Program-made: the position numbers and the translations under genes
Shown here: piece after piece, positions 33,391-44,512 of the stretch
How positions within the stretch are numbered: the stretch's first letter is position 1
Layout of the letters: each line of letters begins with the position of its first letter
Source: Roridomyces roridus
Lineage: Eukaryota > Basidiomycota > Agaricomycetes > Agaricales > Mycenaceae
Assembly: GCA_029378245.1 (NCBI GenBank)
Contig: JARKIF010000006.1
Coordinates: 124,001 to 188,000 of the forward strand
DNA length: 64,000 nucleotides
Reading direction: 5' to 3'
Notes under the pieces: model-generated
The model's database searches: none
Told to the model about the DNA's origin: nothing
Seen by the model: only the letters and a program-made list of their open reading frames with translations

Positions 33391-34870
33391 CTACACGGGA
33401 GTATAGCCATGAAATTCCGACGATCCCTCTGGGTAATACGACGGAGGCCTCACGTCGGGATACGCCGAGGACGAGTCGGACAAGAGTTCGCTCATGGGCA
33501 GCGCCTCCGATCTTGAAGCCCCATGCTGAAATCCTCGTTGGGGCGTCAGGCGATCTGGGTATCATTGAGCATGATCAAGACAAATTTGGCGCGGGCAGTG
33601 TCACGCACCACCGGAGTCGACCATTGCGCTGCCAACAACAATCAAATCCATCTGACTGTTCCCCTCCAACTCGCTAATCGAGGTTCTGATTCTGGTGCTG
33701 ATTCGATTGTGCGGAGAGGGGGTTGTTTGGGATGAGGAGAAGGCGCTCGAGGAGCTGGGTGATGGAGTTGCGATGGGGCTTGTGGAATCAGGGGACAAAG
33801 TCGGCCCTAAGGGGGATTCCGCCACGGAAGGAGAATGGGAAGTAGAGGAAGATGTTGCCGAGGAGCTCGAGCTGCCGCGGTCGGTGGGTAAGCGGGTACT
33901 TCCATGAGAGTTGTGTACTCCCACCTCGATGTATCGGGCGTGCTAGTAGGTTTTGAATCGTTCAGGGTAGTCGGTGACAGGACCTGCATAGTCGTTGTGG
34001 TTAGTGATGGCCACGGGTAACCCGTGAGGTGCCGAGGACCCACCCGTACCCGTACCCGCGCTTGACCCGTACCCGTGGTCGCGGGTACGGGTACCCGTCG
34101 GCTAGGCACGGGTGGCTGATCGCCGGTGTGCCGTGACTTCTGGCGGTTGCTGGCACAGCTCTTTGGTGTTCAAAATGCAAAGTAAGGGTACATTTAAATT
34201 ACTTACCTCGCTTTCAGCTCTCACAGGCGTCGCTTGCACATGCCAGATACTCACGGGTATGCCACGGGTGAGCCGGCGGGTTCGAGTCGCTGACCCGTAC
34301 CCGTACCCGCCACCCGCCACGGGTGGACGCACCCGTGTCCATCACTAGTTGTGGTGGTCTTTGCCGAGGAGTAGTGGTCGTCCCCGGTAGACTCGACACA
34401 ACCTGGAAAGATCCCGACGTCGCAAATGGCGTAGATGCACTAAAAGGGACGTTCAATGGATGTGGAAACTCCAGACAGTGGATTCGTACTCTGCCGTTAG
34501 AGCCTCCACGAAGTGAGGTCTACGTCACGAACCCATGAGGTCAAAATGGCCACAGAGAACAGGCAACGCACCCCAAGCAGCCAAGTAAATAAGACACCTG
34601 CCCCGTCGTCTGTGCAGCACTCTCTGCACCGCGTCATCCAGGGTAATCGTTCCACCGCAATTCCACGCAATGGTAAACGAGAGTGGGTCGCTCGACGCTG
34701 CCTCCCAACTGACGAATATATTCGTATTGGTGAGAAGTGGGCCGTCGGGCACAGTTATAACAAGTGCATTTGAGTGTATAAACGATCTGTGGATACGTTG
34801 AGATTCCAGAAACGAGGAGACAGAGATGAGGGGTGTACAAGGACAGGAAGAGGTATAGGGATAACAGCAT
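33391..34870 (-). pseudogene. Kre9/KNH-like Ser/Thr-rich surface protein gene interrupted by a MITE
   Basis: Minus strand, ATG 34870 (MLLSLYLFLSL, signal peptide), a 52-bp intron, then an exon from 34786. This exon starts with NALVITVPDGPLLTNTN and IFVSWEAASSDPLSFTIAW, the N-terminal domain of Kre9/KNH Ser/Thr-rich cell-surface proteins. Downstream come FATSGSFQ, a Thr-rich start of the next exon (ACCACCACAAC), then a 346-bp hAT-type MITE (34347-34002), then TTMQVLSPTTLNDSKP. A Ser-rich stretch (SSSATSSSTSHSPSVAE) follows, and the end SSSAYPDVRPPSYYPEGSS is seen after a GTGCGT...CCCAG intron, stopping at 33391. No transmembrane segment was found before the tail. Some internal borders remain unresolved. 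The locus may be inactive or may splice the element out. Confidence 0.55.
34002..34347. mobile_element. Non-autonomous hAT-type MITE, 346 bp
   Basis: Terminal inverted repeats TAGTGATGGCCACGGGT and ACCCGTGTCCATCACTA bound the element. Both flanks carry the identical 8-bp sequence GTTGTGGT (33994-34001 and 34348-34355), a perfect target-site duplication of hAT length. The interior is rich in CCCGTACCCG / CGGGTACGGG palindromes and has no transposase frame. It must be mobilised in trans. It sits inside the Kre9-like gene. Confidence 0.88.
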
Positions 34871-37079
34871 GGAGCTGCGAGGGAACCAAGGATTGAGTGG
34901 GCTGTCCAGAATTTTGCCCTATCGCATGCAGCTTCCCAGAATCATGGAGGGAAATCTGATGGATCGCTGGAGCGACGCACGGACCTCTCAGGATCGTGAA
35001 ATGAAACGCGACCCAAAATACTTTGTCCGGCTCCCGAGGGATGGGAGCGATTCGGGAGGATCAAAGGAACACGAAAATGGGAAAAATTGGGGCCGGCATC
35101 ATTCGGCGTGTACGCAGAGGAAATCTTCTCTCGTCTGCCTATGCTCGAGGTGCGAATCGAAGCCTGGATCAGCATCAGTGTGAGGTACAATCCTTCGTCA
35201 AGGGACAATCCATGATCAACAACTTTGATGAACCTGGACTCACTCCATAGGCCGCTGTTTATGGCTCAAGTCACGGCGTGCCTATACTTCCCAGAAAGCC
35301 TCCCAAGTAGCCCGTGAGTCAGTGACCGATGGCCAAGAACACCGAGGCTTCAGATGAAAGTGAGATGCATACGCTCGAGTTGAGATGGGATGAATCTCGT
35401 TGGGATGTGCTTGCTGAGAGCCCGACAACGGCCGCGCAAGGCTCGCGATGTACGCTGTCTAGATTCGTGGTGGGTAAGCTCACAGCCGACGGCAGGAGCA
35501 CGATGTGACGTCGATGTCTACACTGACTCGGAAAAAGTAATGGATCACGCGTGGTTCGAAATTGTTTGATGCATTGCTTCACAGCCACGCCACTTCTGGG
35601 CAATGTTAAGGTCTCCAAAGGAAGCTTACAGGGTCTAGTATATTCCAGTAAAATATTGAGTCGCCTGACCCTCTCCTTGCTGTAGCAGAGCGATCACAAA
35701 AATGAAAGTGATCCATTTTAAAATCTGGTTTCCGTCAAATCCCTGTGTTTGATCTTTTACCTGGACTCAATGTGGCAGGTGCAACTCGAAATTGGACTGG
35801 ATTATAATTTGATGTCTGTTGAGCAATTCTGGGCCCAAAAATCCGCTCTCAAGTGGGTTGGTTGTGAAGCCCTTGGTCAATGAAGTGGTGACCACTAATC
35901 TGGCAAAGGTGCCCATGGCCCGCCAGTAGTCTTTAATGAGAGGTCTCAAGCATGTATAGGGCAACTCTCCCAATACTAAAGAGTTCCCCAATTACACAGG
36001 CAAGGTGACTGTGACCACCTCACACCCTATCAGGGTTGAAGAACTTCAACCACCGCTTGGCCACGGATCTTTGGTGGCCTCAATCTTGAAATAGGGCCTT
36101 GCACGGTGTGAAAGTCCGGCTGAGAACAGTAGATGTGGGTCACTGAATTACACCTAGAGTGTAAGAAAGGCAACTCATGCAGACATGCATGGTGGGTGGT
36201 TGCCTGATCTTGATTTTTGCATGATCTGTATATACAGCCTGAACAAGGAGCCTCCCAACAGCCCCCGTAAGCCATATTTCTGGGTCTTGATTGATCAGTT
36301 GTGCTCTTTGGGATCCTATGAGATGCCTAGAAGATGCACAAACTCGATGGTGTGATGGTTGACCCTATAGGAAAATCCGGCCACAGACCAATGCTGAAAA
36401 ACAACACTGTCTGGTGTCGGGGCATGTATGTAGCTCTGTTCCTGTACCTGGGAGATTGGATTAATGGAGTGGAGTATCCTAGGCTTCATCCTGGTCAGTT
36501 TCTGTATGGCATTGACACTCACGACACCTGAGAACAAGTGCTGAACTTTCAACCCAATGTTCAGCTTGGCAATGAAAATTGAATGGAGGACTCTGCGCAT
36601 TGAATTTCCACTTTTTGAGGACAACTAAGCTTTTCTGGCATCCATGGGCTCCCAATGGCAAGTTATGCCATACAGGTAAGTGGTCCTGGGCACACGGGAG
36701 GATTACTTTACTGATTTCTTCATTTGATGTTTCTGAGTCCCTGAGCAGGCCGGAAGTGCACTGCTTTGGGTCACAGATGGAAGATGGGATAGTGAAGAGA
36801 AGTTGTACAACATTTTAGCTCATTTGGGCCAGTCGTTGCAGTGTTTCACGCCAAATAGCGTGGGTCAACCAAATGCAGAATAACAAATGGATCACATGTT
36901 CGCGTTTGACACGCCACCGAAGCCGAACAAAGCCGATTTCGGACTCCGATTTGTACCTGCTGATAATAGCCCTCATAGTACTCCTACTACACCCCACAAC
37001 CAGTTTCCAAGGTCCCTCCATCAGGCTTGACACCGCGTCCAATTTTCCAGATTTGGTGATCCATTACTTTTTCCGAGTC
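34871..37079. other. 2.2 kb AT-richer stretch, no supported gene
   Basis: Scattered short frames only, none with motifs. From about 35650 to 36840 the base composition is visibly more AT-rich than the neighbours, which may mark old transposon sequence. No terminal repeats or polymerase/integrase motifs were found. Confidence 0.35.
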
Positions 37080-37460
37080 AGTGTACCCAAGCACCGGTAC
37101 CGGCACTGGCGGAGGGAGTGCAGTGTCTGTCAGGTACCGAGGGACAACGGCGTCTTAACGCCCAGACCTACCTTTCTGGGTGGGCCGCACTCGGGATGGC
37201 CCTCGGCGAGCTGGACACGCGGCTCTTCGCGGTGAAGAGCGATGTGAAGACGTGGGGGCTGGGTCTTTGGCTCTCAGGGTTCTAGGGGTATGTGGATAAG
37301 ACGAGGAGGAGACGTGAACGCGCATACTGATTGACGGACGCAGTGTGGAGCAGCATTTGCGCAATTTGTACGGCGGGCAGAATTTTCCTGGAACGACTTG
37401 TTGCCTGAGTGGGTTGGAGTGCGTGGTGGATGAAGATTTCTTCTCGGATTGCTTTTTAGA
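37080..37460 (+). pseudogene. Relic with a CBM1 (fungal cellulose-binding) module
   Basis: At 37366-37453 the plus strand encodes GGQNFPGTTCCLSGLECVVD followed by EDFFSDC. This aligns position by position with the CBM1 pattern: GG, aromatic, G, T, C, SG, C, two aromatics, S, C. The first cysteine is replaced by tyrosine (TAC instead of TGC), N and Q of the binding face are changed, and the frame runs on past the normal end. About 290 bp upstream, PSTGTGTGGGSA resembles the Ser/Thr/Gly linker of cellulolytic enzymes. No catalytic domain was recognised. CBM1 modules bind crystalline cellulose through three aromatics. This copy looks decayed. Confidence 0.5.
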
Positions 37461-37726
37461 GTGGATTGGAGTCGCTGTCTGTCGCGGATCGGATCGAGAG
37501 AGTGGAGGAAGGAAACGGCGGGAATCCGCGGGATTGGCGTCAGAAGCTTCTGAGACTGCTTCAAACCCTACCCTCAGTGGCTGGATTTGTCGTCAGAGCA
37601 CACTTCCATGTTCCGAGTCGACCAAAGAAGCAGGTCAGAGGATTGCACAGGATGCTCAGAAAGCGCAGATGGTGAGCGGAGCAGAGCCGCGCACGGATCA
37701 AAGTGACACGTGCCAGTAAGCCCAGC

Positions 37727-38080
37727 TAGGGCTGTTCGCCGCGCCCGTCACGGGCACGGCCGTCGAAACGACGGTGATACCACGGGCACGGACCGTCGCT
37801 CGACGGCCGTCGTCTCGTGATCAAGAAGCCCTCCGTGGTGCTGAACCATGAGTATGAAAATCTGCTCTCGGAGGCTCTTGGTAAGGTAAGGTACGCACCT
37901 TCATCATCGAATCCAAATTTGGACGAGTTATTGACCATTTTAGGTGTCTGTCGACCCGTCGACGGCCGTGTTCGACGGGAACGGCCGTCAAAAAATGTTT
38001 CCAACCCTCGACGGAACGGGTCGGCGTACCCGTCGCCGGGTACCGTACAACCGGCGTGACGGGTACGGCGTCCAGCCCTA
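37727..38080. mobile_element. Non-autonomous hAT-type MITE, 354 bp
   Basis: Starts TAGGGCTG and ends CAGCCCTA, with the identical 8-bp flanks AGCCCAGC at 37719-37726 and 38081-38088. That is a perfect hAT-size target-site duplication with hAT-like termini. The interior consists of CCCGTC/GACGGG and ACGGCCGTC palindromes and has no coding potential. The paralogous right unit carries an empty site (GGAAGCCCAGGCC near 41761), so insertion came after the duplication. Confidence 0.88.
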
Positions 38081-38438
38081 AGCCCAGCCTTTTTCTCCTC
38101 CCTCTTGCCTCCCTCATTGCTCCCTCATCATCCTTCGTGCTCGAACGCAAATCGAGTCCAATCTGGGCACAAGCTCGGAGAGGTCTCCACTGGGGCTGAA
38201 CCCCACCGATTGCAACGGCAGCGGCAGCGCTGATGAAAGGGCATTCCGGATAAGTAACAAGTTACAACGGTGCCGGGCGGACAAGGGCCGACTAGTATCA
38301 CCGTCAGGTTGATTTCCGTTGCGAGAGTCCGGGGCCGGCGGGTGCTCAAGTTGACAGACGCCGTACAGCACACAGCCTAGCTAGTAGCGGGCAGGTATAT
38401 TTTCCGCACTTCCTTTTGCTTCTTCATTAACATTTCTC

Positions 38439-40356
38439 ATGCTTTTCCCTTCTTTCTTCTCCTTCATTTTTCTTTCCCAGCTCGTATATGCTGCCACACC
38501 CCATCACCACAGAAAGCGATCCCCCGGGATACTTGATCTCGTGAACTCCCACAGCGTGCAATATTCGACGAATATCACCATCGCGGGGCAATTTTTTCAA
38601 GTGGCCATTGACACGACGAGGTATGGTCTACATTTATTGCGTCCTACCGACTCCTAACCTGCATATACTCAGTTCAGACCTGTGGGTTGTCTCGGACCCG
38701 CTTCCGGGAGCCACGTTCAAGAACGAGATCCTCGGCTTGCAGTCCCTACCCGGAACTGCGACTGGGAACGTCATGTCTGCCCCTGTGGAATTCGGTGGAG
38801 GCAGCACGGCCGAACAGGCGTTTGGTCAGTCGTCCCCCGTTGTCATCCGCGTGCTCAACAATCGTCACAGTGTTAGTATCGCCCGATTCGATCGATATCT
38901 TGGCTGGGCGCGGTTTGCTCGGTGTGGGTTCCAGCAGTTCGTCAGGGGTTTTCTCCTTTTTCAACAACGTCACTGGCAACACCGTCCTGGACAATCTGTT
39001 CATCGCGAGTACGCTCGCTGACCCGTTCATCACCATCTTCCTTGGTCGGCTCGGCGGTGCGGTGTTCCTTCTTTCTCCTCATCCCGCTCATCCCATCCAA
39101 ACAGACCCCTTGGCACTTGACTTTGATGGAGAATTGACCATCGCCCAGACGCTCCCCGGCTGGGAAGCCATAACCAAAGAACCCAAGCTGCCCTTAACGA
39201 CCTCGAGCTCGGTTTCAGTGTCAACCTTCGGACAGCAATTCCAGGTCCTGCTCGACGACAACGGCTTCATCGGGCCAGACGGCAAACCCATAGATGTCCC
39301 ATTCGACTCGAGCCTCACGAATTCACCTCGGCCGACGGTGGGCTTTGATTCTTCAAGGGCCTTTTCGCAGGTTGCTCCGTGCGTCACCCGGAATTCAATA
39401 ATAGTTGCCCAGTTTTGAGGCTTATATAGGTCTGTCGCGGAGGCGATTTACAGCCCATACGGCGCCGACGCAGAGCTTAGAAACGTCTCCGAAGTGGACG
39501 GAGCCATCTGGGTCGTCGTATGCGACGTGGAAGTCAACGTCACGCTCTTGTTCGGTGGGGAAGCGTACCCTGTCCACCCGCTCGATGCTACAATGTCCGT
39601 AATTTCATCCCGTCTCCGACTCGTTTTGAATTGAACATCATATGACGCAGCGACCCCCTGGTACTCAATTTCGCTGCGCTCACGCTGGCCTCGGGAAAGA
39701 AGGGATGTATTGGCTCGGTGCGTCCTCTACACATAATTTCTTCTGAGCATTGGTTTTCTCACGCAACTGGGTTCGTAGTTTCAACCCGCCGCCTTGAACA
39801 CCGAGTTCCCCATCTTCGATATGTTCCTCGCACAGCCCTTTCGTGCGTATATACGAGTTGTGTTCTCTCAACCTCACCTGAATGCCAACAGTCCGCAGCG
39901 CATACACCCTCCTCTACTACGGAAACTTAGTCAACGGTTCACGAACAAGCCGGATCCGTATGTGCAATCCATGTCGACTGTTAATGCGACACAAGGTCCG
40001 TGGGTGCCCATTCTCTCCCAAGAACTCTTCATCGACGTATTTGCATAGCACACCAAGATTTCGTTACGCAACGACTGAATGGCACCGACACCACATCCAC
40101 ATCCACGTACAACAACTACAACAGCAAAGTCTCCTCCCAACTCGACATCGCACATGACTGGTCCTCGGGCTCAGGTTCAGGCGGTCTACCCTGGAAGACA
40201 GCCAAGATAGTCATTATCGCTTTGGGAGCTGCGTCCGGGTTGTTGCTCGTCGCGCTCATTGCGGCGGTAGTTGCGTGGCGGAGGGCAAAGGAGAGGGGGG
40301 AGGCAAGGGGGAGTTATCAGCCGGTTCATCTGCCTGGGTTGGATAAGGCTTATTGA
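38439..40356 (+). pseudogene. Pepsin-like (A1) membrane protein, left copy, frameshifted
   Basis: Nine exons match the right copy: 38439-38620, 38673-38824, 38871-39056, 39105-39378, 39430-39594, 39651-39717, 39779-39842, 39892-39995, 40049-40356. A signal peptide (MLFPSFFSFIFLSQLVYA) and a KR processing-like site precede the pepsin fold. The first active-site motif is D58-T-T-S-S instead of DTGSS and the second is D255-S-S instead of D[ST]G. Exon 8 is 104 nt versus 105 nt in the other two copies. This 1-nt loss shifts the frame before the C-terminal membrane anchor (LPWKTAKIVIIALGAAS..), which is still open in its own frame. It is likely a recent pseudogene, or a truncated unanchored product. 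Confidence 0.72.
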
Positions 40357-40910
40357 GTGCTGATATGTACTACTACTGATTTGGGCGGATGAGAATGGAC
40401 TATTATGTAAGTAAGTTGTCAGCCTTCGATGTGCATTCTACTTCTATTCCATGTTATCGCAATCGACTTGTTTTGCGACATTGTGAATTGAACCGCTTAT
40501 GGTTGGGCAGCGCTGGCATAGGGACTTTGTCAGCCGTCAGCCGACCGAAAGACAGGCGCAAGTGGCCTACGGAATCTCCCGAGGTGCATGGGAAAGTCCA
40601 CAGCATGTACCGCTCGGGTCTCCGCGGTGATCGAACATGGGATCGGGATCCCGTGCTCAAAATCAAACAAGAGTCAGTGGCTCAAAGTTCAAGTTCGACC
40701 TTTGATGTGAGGAGAGAATTACTCCGGGTCACACCTTGGTCACACCGTCACTTCAATCGCCTACAGAATTTACTATTTAGTGCACTTGAGCGTTAGATTT
40801 CCAGGCCTGTTTAATTGCTGTTCAATCTCGATTTCCCGCGAAGCCTATTGGTCGTTTCTCAGCTAGTGGAACTTGCCGCGCAGATGATGCGGCCAGCTCG
40901 CTTTGGTGAT

Positions 40911-41679
40911 TACCGAACCCCTGAGTTGGTTAAGCTGTCAGTAGAGTGCCCTCTTTCTGCTTGCCGGCTGGACATTTTGTCTTCGATTCCCGCTGACTAC
41001 CTGTGATCTATTTCTATTTCCAGCCTACGACCCACTCTTAAATGTGGGCACATGGTGTCAAAGTCAGCATAGTGACTTCCGTGACTGTGGGGATTGGTCG
41101 TACGAGTTTCGGTTTAATCTGTCCAGGATTTCGTTGGAACGAATTTCCATTTTTTTTCTCCAAATCCAATATTCTTATACGCTCTATTGAATTCTTCAAG
41201 ACTAGGTCAAGTCAGTGATCCGAACTTCTCCGAATATGTCCGAGCAGTGAGGAATGAAAAACGCGGCCGTGACGGATTCAGACGCGTCGCGTCGCGCTGG
41301 GATGCAAGCAGAGGAGTCTAGAGGAGTGCTTGAGGTCCTCGCTGGGAAATTGGAATAATACTCAAATGGCTGTCAAACTTGTGTCAAACGGCGCGCTGAA
41401 CCATTCGGGGATATGCGGAGATCTACTTATTCACTACGGACTTGCTACGGACTCCTAATATCTGAACTTCAGATATTAGGAAGTTCAACGGCATCTACTT
41501 ATTGTCTGTCTGGTATCGTCTACGAACCGAAACACCGGCGTCGGCAGAGGTAGCGACTCGCCTAACACTCCAGAAAGAAAAGAAAAAAGGGGGCGACTCG
41601 GAGTACTGGAGCAACACTGGAGCGTCCCTCAACTCTTCATGCACCGCGCGGCACAACGCCGGCGTCTTAACGCTCGGGA
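40911..41679. other. Spacer between the two duplicated units
   Basis: No gene seen. It contains the perfect 13-bp-arm palindrome listed separately. Confidence 0.45.
41454..41480. repeat. Perfect palindrome, 13-bp arms with 1-nt centre
   Basis: CCTAATATCTGAA at 41454-41466 is followed by one C and then by its exact reverse complement at 41468-41480. It lies in the spacer between the two tandem units. Confidence 0.85.
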
Positions 41680-44512
41680 CGCATTTTGCCGGGTCGTCAG
41701 AGCATGTTTCCAAGCACGTGGTAAGCGGATCAGAGCCATACTCAAACGGATCACCACGCGGGAAGCCCAGGCCTTTTTCTCTTCCCTCCTTCCCCCATCC
41801 AACACAAATCGAGTCCAATCTGGCACCGGCTCGGTAAAAAGGTCTCTACTGGGGCCCACCCTTGACACCTATTCCAGCGCTGATGAAATCTGAATCTCTG
41901 ATGGCATCCGCAAGGGCATTCCGGATAACATATCACGTCGAATCCGGTTGCGGGGGTCCGGGGCCACGGGCGGTCAAGTTGACAGACGCCGTACTCTGAA
42001 GCACCACACAGCCTAGAGGGGAGGTATATCTTTTCCGCAGTTCCCTTTACTAGTTTTCTTCATTTCTCATGCTTTTCCCTTCTCTCCTCTTCTTCATTCT
42101 CCTTTCCCAGCTCGCATATGCTGCGACACCCCATCGCCACGGAAAGCGATCCCCCGGTACACTCGATCTCGTGAACTCCCACAACGTGCAATACTCGACG
42201 AATATCACCGTCGCAGGGCAATCTTTTCAAGTGGCCATTGACACCAAGAGGCACGCTCTTGATATTTCGCGGTTTATCGGATACTGATTTGCATATACGT
42301 ATGTAGTTCGGACTTGTGGGTCGTCTCGGACTCCCTCCAAGCAACAACACTCTCAAACGACACCATCGTCCTTCTGTCCCTACCCTCCAACGCCTCTGGG
42401 ACAGCCATGGCTGCCCCCGTGGAATTCGGAGGAGGCAGTACAGCTAACCAAGCATTCTGTGAGTCATCCTTGTAACAGCTGGGTCTCGTTCTGTTAACTT
42501 ATAAACATCGTCACAGTGCTCGTATCGCCGGATGGAATCGACGTGCCGGTTGGACATGGTGTCCTCGGTGTGGGTCCGAGCAATTCATCCGGGATTTTCG
42601 TGCTTTTTGACTCTGCGGGCAACACCGTCATGGATAATCTATTCATCGCGAATACGCTGGCTGACCCGTTCATCACCATCTTCCTTGGCCGGTTCGACGG
42701 TGCGGTGTTCCTCCTTTCTCTTCATCCCGCTCATCCAATCCAAACAGACCCCTTGGCACTTGACTTTGATGGAGAATTGACCATCGCCCAGACGATCCCC
42801 GGCTGGGAAGCCATAACCAACGAACCCAAGCTGCCCGTAACGACCTCGGCTGCAGTGACAATCCTCGGACAGAAATTCCAGGTCCTCCTCGACGACAACG
42901 GCTTCCTCGGGCCTGATGGAAAACCCATAGCTGTCCCTTTCAACTCGAGCGTCACGAATTCACCTCGGCCGACGGTGGGCTTTGATTCTTCAAGCCCGTT
43001 TTCCCAGGTCCCTACGTGCGTCGTCCTGAATTGACTGATAGTTACTCCCATACCTACTGAGGTTGGTTATCCTATAGCTCTGTCGCGGCGGCGATCTACA
43101 GCCCATACGGAGCCGACGCACAGCTTACAGACGTCTCTGAAGTGGACGGAGCCATCTGGGTCGTCGCGTGCGACGTGGAAGTCAACGTCACGCTCTTGTT
43201 CGGCGGGGAGGCGTACCCTGTCCACCCACTCGATGCTACACTGTCAGTATATTCTGGCCACTTTGTCTTTCACTCGATTCTGATTCCCAATTGAATCACA
43301 CAGCGACCCCGTGGTACTCGGTTTTGCTCCGCTCGCGCTGGCCTCGGGAAAGCAGGGATGTATTGGCTCGGTGCGTCCTCTAAACATAGCACTTCTGAGC
43401 ATTGGTTTTATGCGGATCTGTAGTTTCAACCTGCCGATTTGAGCACTGAGTTGCCCATCTTCGATATGGTCCTCGCACAGCCGTTCCGTGCGTAAAACCT
43501 CTTGCATGCATATGTATACGCGCTATTTTGAGACTGACCTTGATAGTCCGGAGCGCATACACCCTCCTCTACTACGGGAACTTAATTCAAGGGTTTACGA
43601 ACAAGTCGGATCCGTATGTGCAGCTCATGTCGACTGTGAATGCGACGCAAGGTCCGTGTGTACCTATTGAATCTATGAAGCGCTTTATAATGATCGACGT
43701 TTATGCACAGCACACCAAGATTTCATCACGCAACGGCTGAATGGCACCGACACCACCTCAACATCCACGTACAACTACAGCAAAGTCTCCTCCCAACTCG
43801 ACGTCGCAGATGACTCGTCCTCGGGTTCAGATTCAGGCGGTCTACCCTGGAAGACTGCCAAGATCGTCATTATCGCCTTGGGAGCTGCGTGCGGGTTGTT
43901 GCTCATCGCGATCATTGCGGCGGTAGTTGCGTGGCGGAGGGCGAAGGAGAGAGGGGAGGCAAGGGGGAGTTATCAGCCGGTTCATTTACCTGGACTGGAT
44001 AAGGCATATTGAGTGCTGATAGTGCTGATCTCGGCGGATGGGAATGAACTTTTAAAATAAGTACGTGGCCAGCGCCTTCACTGGCACTTCCTTCGATGTG
44101 CATTCTACTCTATTCCATAGTATCGTTCTGCGGGCTTGCTTGAACGGGCCGCGCTGGCAAAGGAACTTTGTCAGCCGTCAATCGACCGAAAGCCAGGCGC
44201 GGGTTGGCTACGGAATCTCCCGGGGTGCATGGGAAAGTCCACAGCATGTACCGCTCGGGTCCCCGCGGTGATCGAAGTTCGAACATGGCATCGAGATTCC
44301 GTGCTCGAATCAACCAAGGAGGCTTGAAGGAGGCACAAAATGAGTCGCTCAGAGTTCACATTGGCACAGGACGAAAGAATCAACACCATTCGAGGTTGCA
44401 GTTCTTTTCATCTGCAGGCCCAAATCTCGATTTCCCGCGAAGCTTACTTGTCGTCCCGCTAACTAGTGGAATTTGCCGCGCAGATGATGCGGCCAGCACG
44501 CTTTGGTGAATT
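41680..44512 (+). repeat. Right unit of the ~3 kb tandem duplication
   Basis: Collinear with 37660-40910, minus the hAT MITE. Flank and intron sequences are similar as well as exons, which indicates duplication at DNA level rather than retroposition. Confidence 0.8.
42069..44012 (+). CDS. Membrane-anchored pepsin-like protein with altered active site, right copy
   Basis: Nine exons (42069-42250, 42307-42458, 42517-42699, 42748-43015, 43078-43242, 43304-43370, 43424-43487, 43547-43651, 43711-44012) give 495 residues in frame. Layout: signal peptide (MLFPSLLFFILLSQLAYA), basic propeptide-like site (HRHGKR), pepsin-like lobes, C-terminal stalk with STSTYNYS, one transmembrane span (IVIIALGAACGLLLIAII) and a short basic tail. 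Family A1 enzymes need two D[ST]G motifs. Here they are D58-T-K-S-S and D252-S-S, so both conserved glycines are lost while both aspartates remain. Proteolysis is therefore doubtful. Intron 1 starts with GC (42251), a GC-AG intron; the left copy has GT there. Probable surface pseudoprotease. Confidence 0.78.

Larger units (their letters stand above)
37660..40910 (+). repeat. Left unit of a ~3 kb tandem duplication
   Basis: Similar to 41680-44512, including 5' flank (AGCGGA-CAGAGCC), promoter, the whole nine-exon pepsin-like gene and about 550 bp of 3' flank (shared GGTGCATGGGAAAGTCCACA and CGCGCAGATGATGCGGCCAG). It differs by a hAT MITE at 37727-38080 that is present only in this unit. Confidence 0.8.

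Noticed and set aside
34030..34340. Runs of CCCGTACCCG considered as a CRISPR or satellite array
   Set aside because: They are irregular, palindromic and enclosed by hAT-type termini with target-site duplications, so they belong to a MITE.
35650..36840. AT-richer block considered as an LTR retrotransposon
   Set aside because: No long terminal repeats, primer-binding site, or protease/reverse-transcriptase/integrase motifs could be found.
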